Source: an uncultured Ruminococcus sp.
GTDB taxonomy: Bacteria; Bacillota; Clostridia; Lachnospirales; Lachnospiraceae
NCBI GenBank assembly: GCA_934359255.1
Contig: CAKRLG010000024.1
Location: 1-33,844, forward strand
Direction of reading: 5' to 3'
Length of the DNA: 33,844 nt
The notes below the pieces were generated by a model, which worked only from the letters and a program-made list of their open reading frames with translations, was not told the origin of the DNA and did no database searches. Each line of letters starts with the position of its first letter. Positions within the stretch are counted from its first letter, which is position 1. Below are positions 15,580 to 25,300 of this stretch, piece by piece. The position numbers were made by a program, and so were the translations under genes.

Positions 15580-17124
15580 TTACAGTTTCAGGATATCTGT
15601 ACCATCTTTTTTCATACGGTAGCCGTCAAAGTCATGACTGCCTTTGTACATGCGGCTGCTGCCGTTGGTGGTCTCCGGGGCGATGCCCGGAGCTGTCAGG
15701 ATCTCGGTGGTAGCGGAGAGGCAGATTGGAGCCGTATCACCTTCCGGGGTATTCTGATAGTTTACATAAGTATTATTCTGATAATATGCCTTTGGACTGT
15801 TGTAGGTCCAGGACTCTTCTTTGGGGGCGTTTCCGGCATAGATGATAGTGTTGCCGGTGACTTCGATTCCACCGCCTTCGATCATGGTATCTCCCCAGAT
15901 CCGATGACGGATAAAGTCCACGCCTTCTTTTATATAGAAGATGTTGCCGTAGATTTTCGCATCCACATTCCTTACCGGGGTCAGGATGCCGGTTCCGTCA
16001 TTCTGGCTGATGTTGTAGCGAAAGATATTGTTGACGCTCTCTCCTTCGCAGAACATCACACAGCCACCGCCATTGTTGCAGCTGTAGTTGTACTGGTAGA
16101 TGGTTCCGTCGCCGGAGTCGGCATCCCACGCCTGACCATCCTGATTATAGACAGTGTTGTAGGCTTCGTTATACTGGAACAGGGCGGTTTTGCATTTCCA
16201 TGGCCAGATGGCGGCCGCGGTCATGCCGCCACGGTTTCCTTCTTCATTGTACAGATCCGGGTGGATGTCCACAGCGATATTTTCGGACACATTGTACTGG
16301 ATCAGCGGTTCAAAGCAGTACATCGGTGTGATGCCGTCTCCGCCGATATCTTTGACAAAGTTGTGTTCCATCACGACATTGGTGGAACCGTAGGTTTTCA
16401 CCACTTCATCGGGCAGTTCCAGTGTGGTAAATTTGTCATGCTGGTAGGTGTAGCCTGCGGCAATTCCCCATCTGCGGCAGTTCTCAACTTTGCAGTGGTG
16501 GATATGGATACCATCATAACGGGCAATTCCGGTCTTTTCTTCGTCATCCGGACGGGAGACTGACATGTAGATGCCACCGTTGTTCAAATGCTTGTCATAA
16601 ATATTTCCCTCCACATCATGGACGTACAGGTACGCCAGTTCGATCTGGTGCAGGGTCCCGTGATTCTGTGCAATTACAGACACACCGGTACGATTCATGC
16701 GGTCGGCCTGATTCATGCGCTCATTTTTAACCAATGGATCATTTGTAATCTCAAGATTCCGGACAGTAATGTACTCTGCATCATACAAAAGAACTGCTGA
16801 AGAAAGATAGCCTTTCCAGGTATGTACCACATTATCCAGATGTCCACCATAATTCTGATACCAGATTCCGTTTCCGTCTGCCTCGATGCGCGGCAGCGCA
16901 CCTTCTCCGTACGCATCTACCACAACCGGTGCCTCCTTTGTACCACCTTTGTACAGATGCAGATACTCTCCGGCAAATACCGATCCTCTCTCCAGAAGAA
17001 TCTGATCTCCCGGCTGGATCTCCATCTGGTTTACCTTTCTCAGACTGCGGAATGCTTTCTCCGGTGCATACCCGCTGTTTGCATCATCTCCGTTTACACT
17101 GCTCACATAAATTGCTCTTCCCAT
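15580..17124 (-). CDS. Right-handed parallel beta-helix protein, probably acting on carbohydrate
   Basis: 514 residues with no signal peptide, so likely cytosolic. It begins with the typical entry of this fold, IYVSSVNGDDANSGYAPEKAFRSL, followed by QPGDQILLERGSVFAGE, then many beta-helix rungs rich in Asn and Ile/Val (ITVRNLEITNDPL, IHIHHCKVENCRRWGIAAG, GTIYQYNYSCNNGGGCVMF, KIYGNIFYIKEG). Acidic residues that might be catalytic cluster around residues 250-330 (DIGGDGITP, DADSGDGT), but I cannot assign them. ATG 17122-17124 has GGGAGG seven bases upstream. It lies 139 bases after the epimerase-like gene and with GH3 and a polyol dehydrogenase, so a role in oligosaccharide breakdown is inferred. 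The exact glycosidase or lyase family is not recognised. Confidence 0.75.
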   Translation of the reverse strand: MGRAIYVSSVNGDDANSGYAPEKAFRSLRKVNQMEIQPGDQILLERGSVFAGEYLHLYKGGTKEAPVVVDAYGEGALPRIEADGNGIWYQNYGGHLDNVVHTWKGYLSSAVLLYDAEYITVRNLEITNDPLVKNERMNQADRMNRTGVSVIAQNHGTLHQIELAYLYVHDVEGNIYDKHLNNGGIYMSVSRPDDEEKTGIARYDGIHIHHCKVENCRRWGIAAGYTYQHDKFTTLELPDEVVKTYGSTNVVMEHNFVKDIGGDGITPMYCFEPLIQYNVSENIAVDIHPDLYNEEGNRGGMTAAAIWPWKCKTALFQYNEAYNTVYNQDGQAWDADSGDGTIYQYNYSCNNGGGCVMFCEGESVNNIFRYNISQNDGTGILTPVRNVDAKIYGNIFYIKEGVDFIRHRIWGDTMIEGGGIEVTGNTIIYAGNAPKEESWTYNSPKAYYQNNTYVNYQNTPEGDTAPICLSATTEILTAPGIAPETTNGSSRMYKGSHDFDGYRMKKDGTDILKL

Positions 17125-17263
17125 ACAAAAACCTCCCTGTAATTTCTATAATTATAAAATTTATCCTCTGCTATTTTTCTTCTGCAGATAACAGAAAAGT
17201 GCCGGATTCTTACATCTGACACTCTTTTCCCTGTTGTAAATACACCTCTTAAGATACTCTGTT

Positions 17264-18145
17264 CTATCCGATCAGAATCGCATACTGCTTTTTCCAGCAT
17301 TCTCCCGGCTCCGCCTGGTTGATTCCCGGCTTTTTTGAAATATCTTCGCAAAACCCTTCATCATCACATCTTCCCGCCCAGGGTTCCAGACAAACATACG
17401 GTCCTTTCGGAAGGGACCAGATTCCAAAACTGCAAAATTCATCGATGCAACGGACTCCCACGTAAAGCTGTCCGGTGGCTTTTTTTCTGAGCCATACTTC
17501 CCGGATCTGTGCATCGTCAGCTACCAGCGTATCCACATCAAACAGCTGGTCACTTAACACCAGGGTATGATCTGTCAGCTTCACCTGATATTTCTGATCC
17601 GGTTTTCCGGTACCGTTGACCAGATCGACTGCGGTAGCGGTAAACTCTGTATTTTCCGGAAAATACAGTTCGTAGTCTTCTTTCTGTTCTCCTTCTTTTT
17701 CAAACCGGAAGCCCGGATGTCCGCCAATCGTAAAACTCATCACTTCCCCGGATCGATTTTTCACTTCCCAGCTGACGAGAATTTCTTTTTCTCTCAGTTC
17801 ATATGTAATCCATAATGTAAAATCAAATGGATAATACTTTCTTGTCTCTTCGTCAGACATTAACCGGTAGCGAAGTTTTTCCGTATTTTCTTCCACACAG
17901 GTAAATTCTTTTTCTCTGGCGAATCCATGCTGACGGGTCTGATATTCCTTTCCGTTGATCTTCATTTTTTTCTGCCAGGTACTTCCCACATTCGGAAAAA
18001 GAATCGGAGACCGGTAGCTCCAAAAAACAGGATCCCCATTCCAGAGAACCTCCGCACCGGTATCCTTTCTCATGATCCGCATCAGTTCTGCTCCGCGGTC
18101 ACTGACTTCTACATAGAGGAAAGGATTTTCTATCTTTCTGTTCAT
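17264..18145 (-). CDS. Aldose 1-epimerase family protein (LacX-like)
   Basis: Probable mutarotase or related sugar epimerase, interconverting anomers of a free aldose released by the neighbouring glycosidase. 293 residues starting MNRKIENPFLYVEVSDRGAE. The family pattern is visible as GAEVLWNGDPVFWSYRSPILFPNVG, the catalytic His in RQHGFARE, the second His in GGHPGFRF and the late Glu in VCLEPWAGR. The N-terminal layout is closer to the LacX/YeaD-like branch than to GalM. ATG 18143-18145 follows AAAGGGG. It lies downstream of GH3 after a terminator, with its own possible -10 box TATAGT at about 18185-18190. Confidence 0.85.
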   Translation of the reverse strand: MNRKIENPFLYVEVSDRGAELMRIMRKDTGAEVLWNGDPVFWSYRSPILFPNVGSTWQKKMKINGKEYQTRQHGFAREKEFTCVEENTEKLRYRLMSDEETRKYYPFDFTLWITYELREKEILVSWEVKNRSGEVMSFTIGGHPGFRFEKEGEQKEDYELYFPENTEFTATAVDLVNGTGKPDQKYQVKLTDHTLVLSDQLFDVDTLVADDAQIREVWLRKKATGQLYVGVRCIDEFCSFGIWSLPKGPYVCLEPWAGRCDDEGFCEDISKKPGINQAEPGECWKKQYAILIG

Positions 18146-18232
18146 CGTTTGTTACCCCTTTTACACGCTCTGTTTTCTTATTACTATACCCTGTTTTTTT
18201 CCAGTAATCCAGTACGGCCTTTTATATTTTTA

Positions 18233-18275
18233 TAAAAAAAGGCAAACAGAAAGTAGATTCTTTTTCTGTTTGCCT
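18233..18275 (-). terminator. Terminator after GH3 gene
   Basis: Minus strand arms GGCAAACAGAAA and TTTCTGTTTGCC with a 10-base loop, followed by TTTTTTT. It separates GH3 from the epimerase-like gene. Confidence 0.88.
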
Positions 18276-18311
18276 CATTTCTCACTTTTTATGCATATTT
18301 TTTGTTTAATC

Positions 18312-18338
18312 GTAACTGTTCAGTACCTTCACAGTTAC
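18312..18338. repeat. Hairpin with GTAACTGT/ACAGTTAC arms, copy 2
   Basis: Eight-base arms with an 11-base loop, preceded by TC; the first 12 bases TCGTAACTGTTC equal the start of the hairpin at 11244-11292 read on the minus strand. It lies between the GH3 stop and the GH3 terminator. Read as a dispersed small repeat. Confidence 0.5.
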
Positions 18339-18382
18339 AAACTAAAACACCTTGGGGAACAGCGGCTGCTGAATACTTACAT

Positions 18383-20800
18383 TTAATCAATTTTCAGAAT
18401 CAGTTCCAGCACACGTCTTGCACAGTGTTCCAGATCAGCACGGGTAAGTTCACCAAGTTCCATAGCCTTCTTCACACGTTCCGGATAACCGGTTGCCATC
18501 TTGACATCATTGCCGGCTTTGATCTCTTTGTAATGCTCACCACGGGTCCACCAGTCTGTGGTAACCATGCCCCGGAATCCCCATTCTCCGCGAAGGATGT
18601 CTTCCAGAAGTTCTTTATTTTCTGAAGCTCTGTGACCGTTGATCACGTTGTAGGAGCTCATGATCGTCCACGGATCGGATTCTTTTACGATAATTTCAAA
18701 CTGTTTCAGATAAATCTCACGAAGGGCACGTTCGGATACACGGGAATCGCTGTGCTTTCTGTTTGTCTCCTTGTTATTGGCGGCAAAGTGTTTTACGGAA
18801 GCGCCGATATGCTGAGACTGGATACCACGTACCATACCTGCTGCCATCTTACCTGCAAGCAGCGGATCTTCGGAATAATACTCAAAGTTTCTTCCGCACA
18901 AAGGATTTCTGTGAATGTTGACAGCAGGTGTCAGCCATACGGCGATATTATTTTCTTTGACTTCCTCTGCTCCGGCCGCACCTACCTTTTCTACCAGATC
19001 CGGGTTCCAGGTGTAGGCGAGAAGGGTTGCGCATGGCCATGCAGTTGTACACACGCCACATTCCGGTGCGATACGAAGACCAGCAGGTCCGTCGGCTGTC
19101 ATAATGTTCGGTACGCCGTAATCCGGCAGATTGCCGAAACCAAAGGTATTGGCCACACCGGTATTTGGCTGACCTCCAAGCAGTTCGATCAGATCATCGT
19201 CGGAAAGCTGGCTCATGAACTCGTCCAGAGTGATCTTTCCTTCTGCTACTTCGATAAACGGTTTTACGCCTTTTTTTACTACATAGAGTACCAGGCGCTG
19301 CTCGCGGAAGCGTACTTCCGGCAGGATGCCTTCGTCAGTTCCCGGAATCATTTTTTCAAATGCACAGGCATTGGGATCATTTCCTTCAGTCTGAGGCAGT
19401 TCCTCGTAGGTTCCGTCGGAAAGCATTCTCTTAGACAGACCCGACGGTGTCAGCTTTGCTTTCAGCTGTTTTACCACAGTATCTTCTGCTACCTGGTATT
19501 CATAAGCTGCTTTCTCGTTGTCACGCACGGAAGTTCCGATATAAAAAGCATATGCACCTTTTTCCAGAACATAGGCAGATTTTGCTACTTTTCCAAGATC
19601 ATCGTAGGATGCCATTGCTTCTTTTGCAACGTTCAATACCATCGTATGACTCTCACCAGGCTGCAGAAGGCGGGTTTTCTTAAATGCACCCAATTCTTTC
19701 GCCGGTTTCTTTAACAGTCCCTGTGGTGCACTGTAGTACAGCTGTACCACCTCTTTACCAGCCATATCTCCGGTATTGGTTACTTTCACCTGTACACTGA
19801 TAGAGTCTGCCTCTTCCCATGCTTTCTGCGTCTCCACCTCGAAGGTTGTGTAGGACAGACCGTAACCGAACGGATAAACCACTTTTTCAGCTGCGCCCGG
19901 AATCGTCTCAAAATAACGGTAACCAACGTAAATATCTTCGGTGTAATCCACATATTCTACAGACTCATGGAAGTTTTCCGTGGACGGATAATCTTCCAGT
20001 CTTGCGGCAAAGGTATCTGCCAGTTTACCGGATGGATTGACCAGACCGCACAGTACCTGTGCCATTGCGGTTCCGCCTTCCATACCGCCCTGACCGCCGT
20101 ATAAAGCAGCCCCGATCTTATCATCTCTCTTGATCCAGGACAGATCGATCACACCACCGATGTTCAAGACAACTACGATCTTGTCATATACTTCTTCTAC
20201 CTGCGCCAGCAGTTTTTTCTCTCCTGCTGTCAGGTAAAAATCACCATCCGGATACACTTCCGCGGACAGTTTCGGCATGCTGGTCTCGTCCGGCCATGGA
20301 TTGAACTCACCGTTGTATTCCACGCTGGAACGATCCCATCCCTCTCCGGAGAAACGGCTCAGTACAACAAGTGCGGTATCGCCAAATGCTCTTGCGCCGT
20401 CCAGAAGTTCCTGTGGCAGTTCCGGTTCTTCGGTCATACCCGGTGCTCTTCCGATTGCATACTGTTCTTCTACATTTTTCTTATAAAAATCTGCTACCGG
20501 CTCGTATACCTGTACTTTATCTTCCAGGGTTTTGAAACCATCATACAGATTATGTACATAAGATACGGTTACATCGCCGCTTCCGCCGCCGCCTTTGACA
20601 TAGTCAAAACTTCCGCGTCCGAACAGTGTGATCCGGGAACCGTTCTTTAACGGCAGGATATTGTTCTCATTTTTCAAAAGCACCATACCCTCTGTCGCTG
20701 CCTCCAGGGATAATGCAATATGTTCTTTGCTCGCTGTTACATATCTGCCTGCTTCCAGGGGAAGATTGGGCTGATACATGACTCTTGTCCATTTTTTCAT
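18383..20800 (-). CDS. Glycoside hydrolase family 3 with permuted domain order (beta-glucosidase/xylosidase type)
   Basis: Exo-acting beta-glycosidase, cytosolic (no signal peptide). ATG 20798-20800 (MKKWTRVMYQPNLP, 805 residues) follows AGAGG at six bases. The usual GH3 order is swapped: the alpha/beta sandwich domain comes first (GMVLLKNENNILPLKNG near residue 40; SGEGWDR with the probable acid/base Glu153), then the fibronectin III-like domain (about 330-440, PFGYGLSYTTFE, VTNTGDMAGKEVVQLY), and last the TIM barrel (about 520-805; TADGPAGLR, KHFAANNKETNR, and the nucleophile Asp749 in VTTDWW). This order is known in GH3 enzymes from rumen Firmicutes. It lies downstream of a polyol dehydrogenase gene and its terminator. 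Substrate among glucose, xylose or gentiobiose-linked sugars is undecided. Confidence 0.93.
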   Translation of the reverse strand: MKKWTRVMYQPNLPLEAGRYVTASKEHIALSLEAATEGMVLLKNENNILPLKNGSRITLFGRGSFDYVKGGGGSGDVTVSYVHNLYDGFKTLEDKVQVYEPVADFYKKNVEEQYAIGRAPGMTEEPELPQELLDGARAFGDTALVVLSRFSGEGWDRSSVEYNGEFNPWPDETSMPKLSAEVYPDGDFYLTAGEKKLLAQVEEVYDKIVVVLNIGGVIDLSWIKRDDKIGAALYGGQGGMEGGTAMAQVLCGLVNPSGKLADTFAARLEDYPSTENFHESVEYVDYTEDIYVGYRYFETIPGAAEKVVYPFGYGLSYTTFEVETQKAWEEADSISVQVKVTNTGDMAGKEVVQLYYSAPQGLLKKPAKELGAFKKTRLLQPGESHTMVLNVAKEAMASYDDLGKVAKSAYVLEKGAYAFYIGTSVRDNEKAAYEYQVAEDTVVKQLKAKLTPSGLSKRMLSDGTYEELPQTEGNDPNACAFEKMIPGTDEGILPEVRFREQRLVLYVVKKGVKPFIEVAEGKITLDEFMSQLSDDDLIELLGGQPNTGVANTFGFGNLPDYGVPNIMTADGPAGLRIAPECGVCTTAWPCATLLAYTWNPDLVEKVGAAGAEEVKENNIAVWLTPAVNIHRNPLCGRNFEYYSEDPLLAGKMAAGMVRGIQSQHIGASVKHFAANNKETNRKHSDSRVSERALREIYLKQFEIIVKESDPWTIMSSYNVINGHRASENKELLEDILRGEWGFRGMVTTDWWTRGEHYKEIKAGNDVKMATGYPERVKKAMELGELTRADLEHCARRVLELILKID

Positions 20801-20965
20801 CACAAACCTCTTTTCCGGCCGTCCCGCCGCACTCTCCGGCAGGCCGCCATACCTGTTATTTTCCTGCGGCACAATCACCGCCCATTACTTTTATTTTACT
20901 CAAAAAGCAAGAGATTTTCCAGATAGGATTTCGGCTGATTTATAGGTCAATTCCGACTTTTTAAT

Positions 20966-21018
20966 TAAAAAGTGTCAGGCACTCTTACAAAATTCTTACG
21001 AAGAAATGCCTGACACCT
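20966..21018 (-). terminator. Terminator after the dehydrogenase gene
   Basis: Minus strand arms GTGTCAGGCA (21007-21016) and TGCCTGACAC (20972-20981) around a 25-base partly paired loop, then TTTTT. Confidence 0.85.
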
Positions 21019-21052
21019 ATATACTTTTTGCTTTTTACGAGTCTTTCAACTC

Positions 21053-22102
21053 TTATGGATGAATCTTGATCACACCTTTTACAATGTCTGCCTTATTATG
21101 CACACTCTCATCCATCGCCCGCTGTACATCATCCAGATCGTAAATATTAGTAACGATTCCTTTTACGTTTACTTTTCCGGAGGCTACCGCATCGATTGCG
21201 ATCGGATAGATATGGCGGTAACGGAAGACCGTTTTGAAAGTCAGTTCTTTGTCGAGAACCAGGCTCATCGGCAGGGTCATCTCACCACTCTTGCTGTAAC
21301 CGACCAGAACGATCGTGGAACCCTTCTTCGCCATATGGATCGCCTGTCTGGTGGTGATCTCTGTACCGGCGGTCTCTATGATCAGATCCATACCGGCGCC
21401 ACCGGTCAGCTCCTGTGCTTTTGCGATCACGTCCTCTTTTGCGCCGTTGATCACTCCGGTTGCACCCAGTTCCAGGGCTTTTTCCAGACGTTTTTCCATG
21501 ATATCTACCACATATACCTCCGATACTCCACGGGCTTTCAGCGCCATCATGGAAACCAGACCGATACATCCGGCACCCATAACCACGGCTTTCTGTCCCA
21601 GATGAGCGTCTCCCTGGATCGCTGCATGGAAACCGACAGCCAGAGGTTCGATCAGTGCGCCCTCCAGTGTGCTTACGTTTTCCGGGAGTTTGAAACAGAG
21701 ATCCGCCTCATGGGCTACATACTCCTGAAAGACTCCATCGACCGGCGGAGTTGCGAAAAATACAACGTCCGGACAGAGGTTGTATTTGCCCTGTTTGCAG
21801 AATTCGCAGTGTCCGCAGGTCTTTCCCGGCTCCAGAGCTACTTTATCGCCGACTTTCAGATGTTTGACATCTTTTCCCACTTCCACGACAACACCACCCG
21901 GCTCATGACCGAGAACAAACGGCGGTTCTACCACATAATCGCCGATGGCTCCGCTCTCGTAATAATGCAGATCCGATCCGCAGATTCCTACATAATCCAG
22001 CTTTACCAGAACTTCATCATCCTTCGGCGTCGGAATGTCACGCTCCGTAAATCCCATCTTGCCGATACCGTTCATCACTGCTACTTTCATCTTACCTTCC
22101 AT
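21053..22102 (-). CDS. Zinc-dependent polyol dehydrogenase (sorbitol/xylitol dehydrogenase type)
   Basis: Medium-chain NAD-dependent dehydrogenase oxidising a sugar alcohol, for example sorbitol to fructose or xylitol to xylulose. 349 residues. Catalytic zinc ligands are Cys41 (GICGSDLHYYE) and His66-Glu67 (LGHEPGG); the structural zinc site has all four cysteines (96, 99, 102, 110, in CGHCEFCKQGKYNLC). The nucleotide-binding GAGCIGLVSMMALKARG lies in the middle, followed by VVDIMEKRLEKA; the Asp after the second strand suits NAD rather than NADP. ATG 22100-22102 follows GGAGGG. It has its own promoter with a palindrome in its leader. Exact polyol unknown. Confidence 0.9.
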   Translation of the reverse strand: MEGKMKVAVMNGIGKMGFTERDIPTPKDDEVLVKLDYVGICGSDLHYYESGAIGDYVVEPPFVLGHEPGGVVVEVGKDVKHLKVGDKVALEPGKTCGHCEFCKQGKYNLCPDVVFFATPPVDGVFQEYVAHEADLCFKLPENVSTLEGALIEPLAVGFHAAIQGDAHLGQKAVVMGAGCIGLVSMMALKARGVSEVYVVDIMEKRLEKALELGATGVINGAKEDVIAKAQELTGGAGMDLIIETAGTEITTRQAIHMAKKGSTIVLVGYSKSGEMTLPMSLVLDKELTFKTVFRYRHIYPIAIDAVASGKVNVKGIVTNIYDLDDVQRAMDESVHNKADIVKGVIKIHP

Positions 22103-22123
22103 GTGAAATGCCCTCCATATATG

Positions 22124-22137
22124 AGTTTTCGAAACTT
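22124..22137. promoter_or_regulatory. Possible operator in the dehydrogenase leader
   Basis: AGTTTTCGAAACTT, an imperfect palindrome centred on CG, placed between the -10 box and the ribosome binding site of the dehydrogenase gene. An AATAAAA/TTTTATT palindrome lies just before it. The design resembles LacI-family sites, but the regulator is not in the window. Confidence 0.35.
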
Positions 22138-22164
22138 AATAAAATAGTTTTATTATCTTTCTCA

Positions 22165-22193
22165 AAGATAACTCTTTTCTATGGAAATGTCAA
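22165..22193 (-). promoter_or_regulatory. Promoter of the polyol dehydrogenase gene
   Basis: Minus strand TTGACA (22188-22193), 17-base spacer, TATCTT (22165-22170). Close to consensus; start near 22158. Confidence 0.8.
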
Positions 22194-22309
22194 TTATAAA
22201 AACAATATTTTTTATGTGCAAATGCATTTTGGCCTGTGACCGGGAAGATACTGAACAGTTCTTTGTATGCATCGTTCTTCTCCGGATACTCTTTCCGGAT
22301 CTGTTTCAT
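22190..22309 (-). CDS. Possible small ORF (39 aa) after the surface-protein gene
   Basis: ATG 22307-22309 lies 10 bases after the surface-protein stop and the frame runs 39 codons (MKQIRKEYPEKNDAYKELFS then IFPVTGQNAFAHKKYCFYN). Composition looks protein-like, but the ribosome binding site is weak (AAGAT) and its stop codon overlaps the -35 box of the dehydrogenase promoter. It may be a real small protein, a gene remnant or chance. No function suggested. Confidence 0.25.
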   Translation of the reverse strand: MKQIRKEYPEKNDAYKELFSIFPVTGQNAFAHKKYCFYN

Positions 22310-22319
22310 TTTATCTTAT

Positions 22320-25300
22320 TTACTCTTCATCTTTTTTTCTTTTCTTACCTGCAAGGAAGATACCTGCGCCTGCAGCTGTTTTTCCTGCTGCAGCTGCGCC
22401 ACTGAAGTGTATGCCTGCGGCTACTGCAGCTGCCACTGCTGCCACACCGCCTCCGATCGTACCGTAGAATGCCGGTTTGTTGTTATAGAACTGTACCCAT
22501 GTATTTGCAGATACCAGGACGTCTACGCTTGCGGTTGTTGCTTCGTTGTTTGCTTTGTCATAAGCTTTTACAGATACATTCCGGAATGTGTTGGAAGAAT
22601 CCACACTCAGTTCCAGAGAACCGCCGTTTGCAGATACTTCGTCTGCATCGAAGGTCTGTTTCAGCTCATCGTCTACATAGTACTCCACTTTATCCAGAGC
22701 CATGTTATCATCTACGTTTGCTGTGAATTTCTGGCTTTCTACTTTATATCTTCCGCCGTCTTCGATGTTCGCCAGGGAGATAACCGGTGAAGTCTTATCC
22801 ACTGCAAAGAGGATATCTTTGGACTTGGCTGTGTTGGTTGTTACGTTGGTTGCACGGTCTTCGGAGTAGATGGAAACGTTGTAGTCTCCTTCATTCTCGA
22901 AGTTGGATGCGTTGATGGTGTATTTGTATTCTTTCCAGCTTACATCGCTTCCGGACTCACTTACTTCAAAGTCTTTGTTCTGTTCCAGAGTCTTCTGTGT
23001 TCCGTTCTCGGATACCGTCAGTTCCTGGAAGGTCAGGGTATCTACGTTGATCTCGGATGCTACCAGATTCTTCGGATCGTTGGTGTAACCATTCTTGATC
23101 AGTTCTTCTGTATAATCATCATACAGATATGTAGAACCGTCACGGTTTACAGAGAAGATCTTGGATGTGCTGTACTGATTTCCTGCTTTGTCGGTTGTCT
23201 CAGCAGTCAGAGTATAGATATCATCCATATTTTCTTTGAAGTTGTAGAAAGTAAGTGTCTGACCTTTGTTGCTTGCTACAGAAGTGTACATGCCTGTGGT
23301 ATCTACCTCTCCCTTATTAGCTCCGGTCAGGTGAACAACTGTCTTGCCGCTGTCGAAGTTGATATCATTCAGTGTGATAACAGGAGCTACTTCTCCGTTA
23401 TTTGCGGAATAATCTTCGATATTGGTGATCTCTACTGTCGGTTTTGTCTGGTCAACGGTAAAGCTTTCTGTTGCATATGGATCGGATACATTGCTTGCCA
23501 GGTCTGTTGCACTGATGGTAAATGTATAATCTGCATCTGCAGAGTAAGAAACGGTTGCCACATGTGTATCCCCGGATCCTGACCATCCGCTTACGCCCGG
23601 TGCGGAAGCTGCTGCACCATCCAGCTGTGCTGTTGTTGTAACTGTCACTTCACCAGGATTGAAGTTATGCTCGGTGATGGTGATGGTTACTGTTCTTGCT
23701 TCTTTGTAATAGTTGTTATTTAATGCACTGTTGTTGTCATAAGAAACCTGGATCACAGGTTTTGTCTTATCAACAGTGAACTCATCCAGTTTCTCAGTAT
23801 TGGACTTGTTGCCTGCCAGGTCGAAGCAGTCATAGGTTACTGTGTAATCACTGTCACCGCTGAAGGTTACAGTAGCTGTATGGATCTCTCCGTTGTGAGA
23901 CCATCCGCTGATGCTGTATCCGCCGCCTGCTGTAGATGTAACCTGTGGCTGGTAGCTTTCATCAAAGTTACGCTCGTCTACTGTGATTGTCAGAGTTTTG
24001 TCATTGTTGTAGTATTTTCCGTTGTGTACATCGCTCTGATCGAAAGAGAATGTAACGATTGGAGCTTTGTTATCCACTTTGATACTGATTTCTTCGGATG
24101 CTGCCTCGTTGGTGGACCAGTCATCTGCGGTAACTTTTACACGAACATCGTTGGAGTAGAAGTTATCCGGGTTGATGGTTACATGTCCGGTCCAGCTCTG
24201 CAGGTGAGATGTTCTCTCCAGGTTTGCCAGTGTTCCGGATTCTACATAACCGGTGGTTCCGTTTGTGATTGTGTAGGAAATTGTCTTCAGTCCTGCATAT
24301 GCATCGTTTACAACAGGATCGGTAACGCTGATATCAAATCCAGGATTATCAGAAGCGCTGTATACACCTTTTCCCCATCCAGGATTGGTAGGAGTGATCT
24401 TCACTACCGGTACCGGTGCCCCATTATCAACGATGATTCCGTCAGTACTGATGTACTGGATATTTCCTGCTTTATCTGTGATCTTTTCATATACAACCAG
24501 GTTCTGGCTTGCTGCCAGGCTAATCTTGCTGCTGTAACCGGTCCATCCGGTTCTTGCTTCCAGTTCGCTTCTTGTCAGTGCTTTTGCAGAGGTCAGATAC
24601 TGAGTAGCTGCCACACCTGCAGTCTCATCATCACTTGTCATAGAAGCTCTTACACTGTTCTTACCAAAGTGTCCAAATGTAATTGCACTCAGGAACTTGT
24701 TCCATGTCTCAGAAGCAGATCCGTTCACCAGATCTTCTACTGTTACAGTACCTTCCGGTTTTGCGCGGTCCAGGGTAACTGCCTGTTTGATGGTTTCATT
24801 GATCGGATTACCAGCCAGATCGGTGTAGTCATAAGCGAAATCATAGTTGGCATCTACACTGATCGTCGGCAGAGACAGTTCGTATACAAAACGGTTGTCT
24901 TCTGTGCTGACATTTCCTTTGTTGTTCCATTCTTCGCGGATCGCTGCGTCATAATCTGCAACTTTCACTGCTTTTCCTTTGCTGTTTACTGCTGTGTAAG
25001 CAACTTTTGCATCTTTTGCATCGAAGTTTCTCTCTGTGATCACTGTAGTTACAGCTACAAAAGCTACTTCTTCATTTGCATAAGCACGTCCCTGGGACGG
25101 ATCCAAAACAAAGCTTGTTCCGTTCGGACGATATGCAGTGTAAGTAACCTGCATCTCAGGTCTTACTGTGTCAATCACGAAGGAGAATTCCTTGTCTTCT
25201 CCTGTATTTCCGGCTGCATCAGCTACCTTAGTCTGTACCGTGTATTCACCATCTTTGTGGAATACGATCGTGAATTTGTATATGGTACTGTCTGTGGTAT

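Noticed and set aside
22281..22306. Terminator after the surface-protein gene (TCCGGAT...TCCGGAT)
   Set aside because: The two TCCGGA blocks form only short stems and no T-run follows; the region reads better as part of a small ORF.
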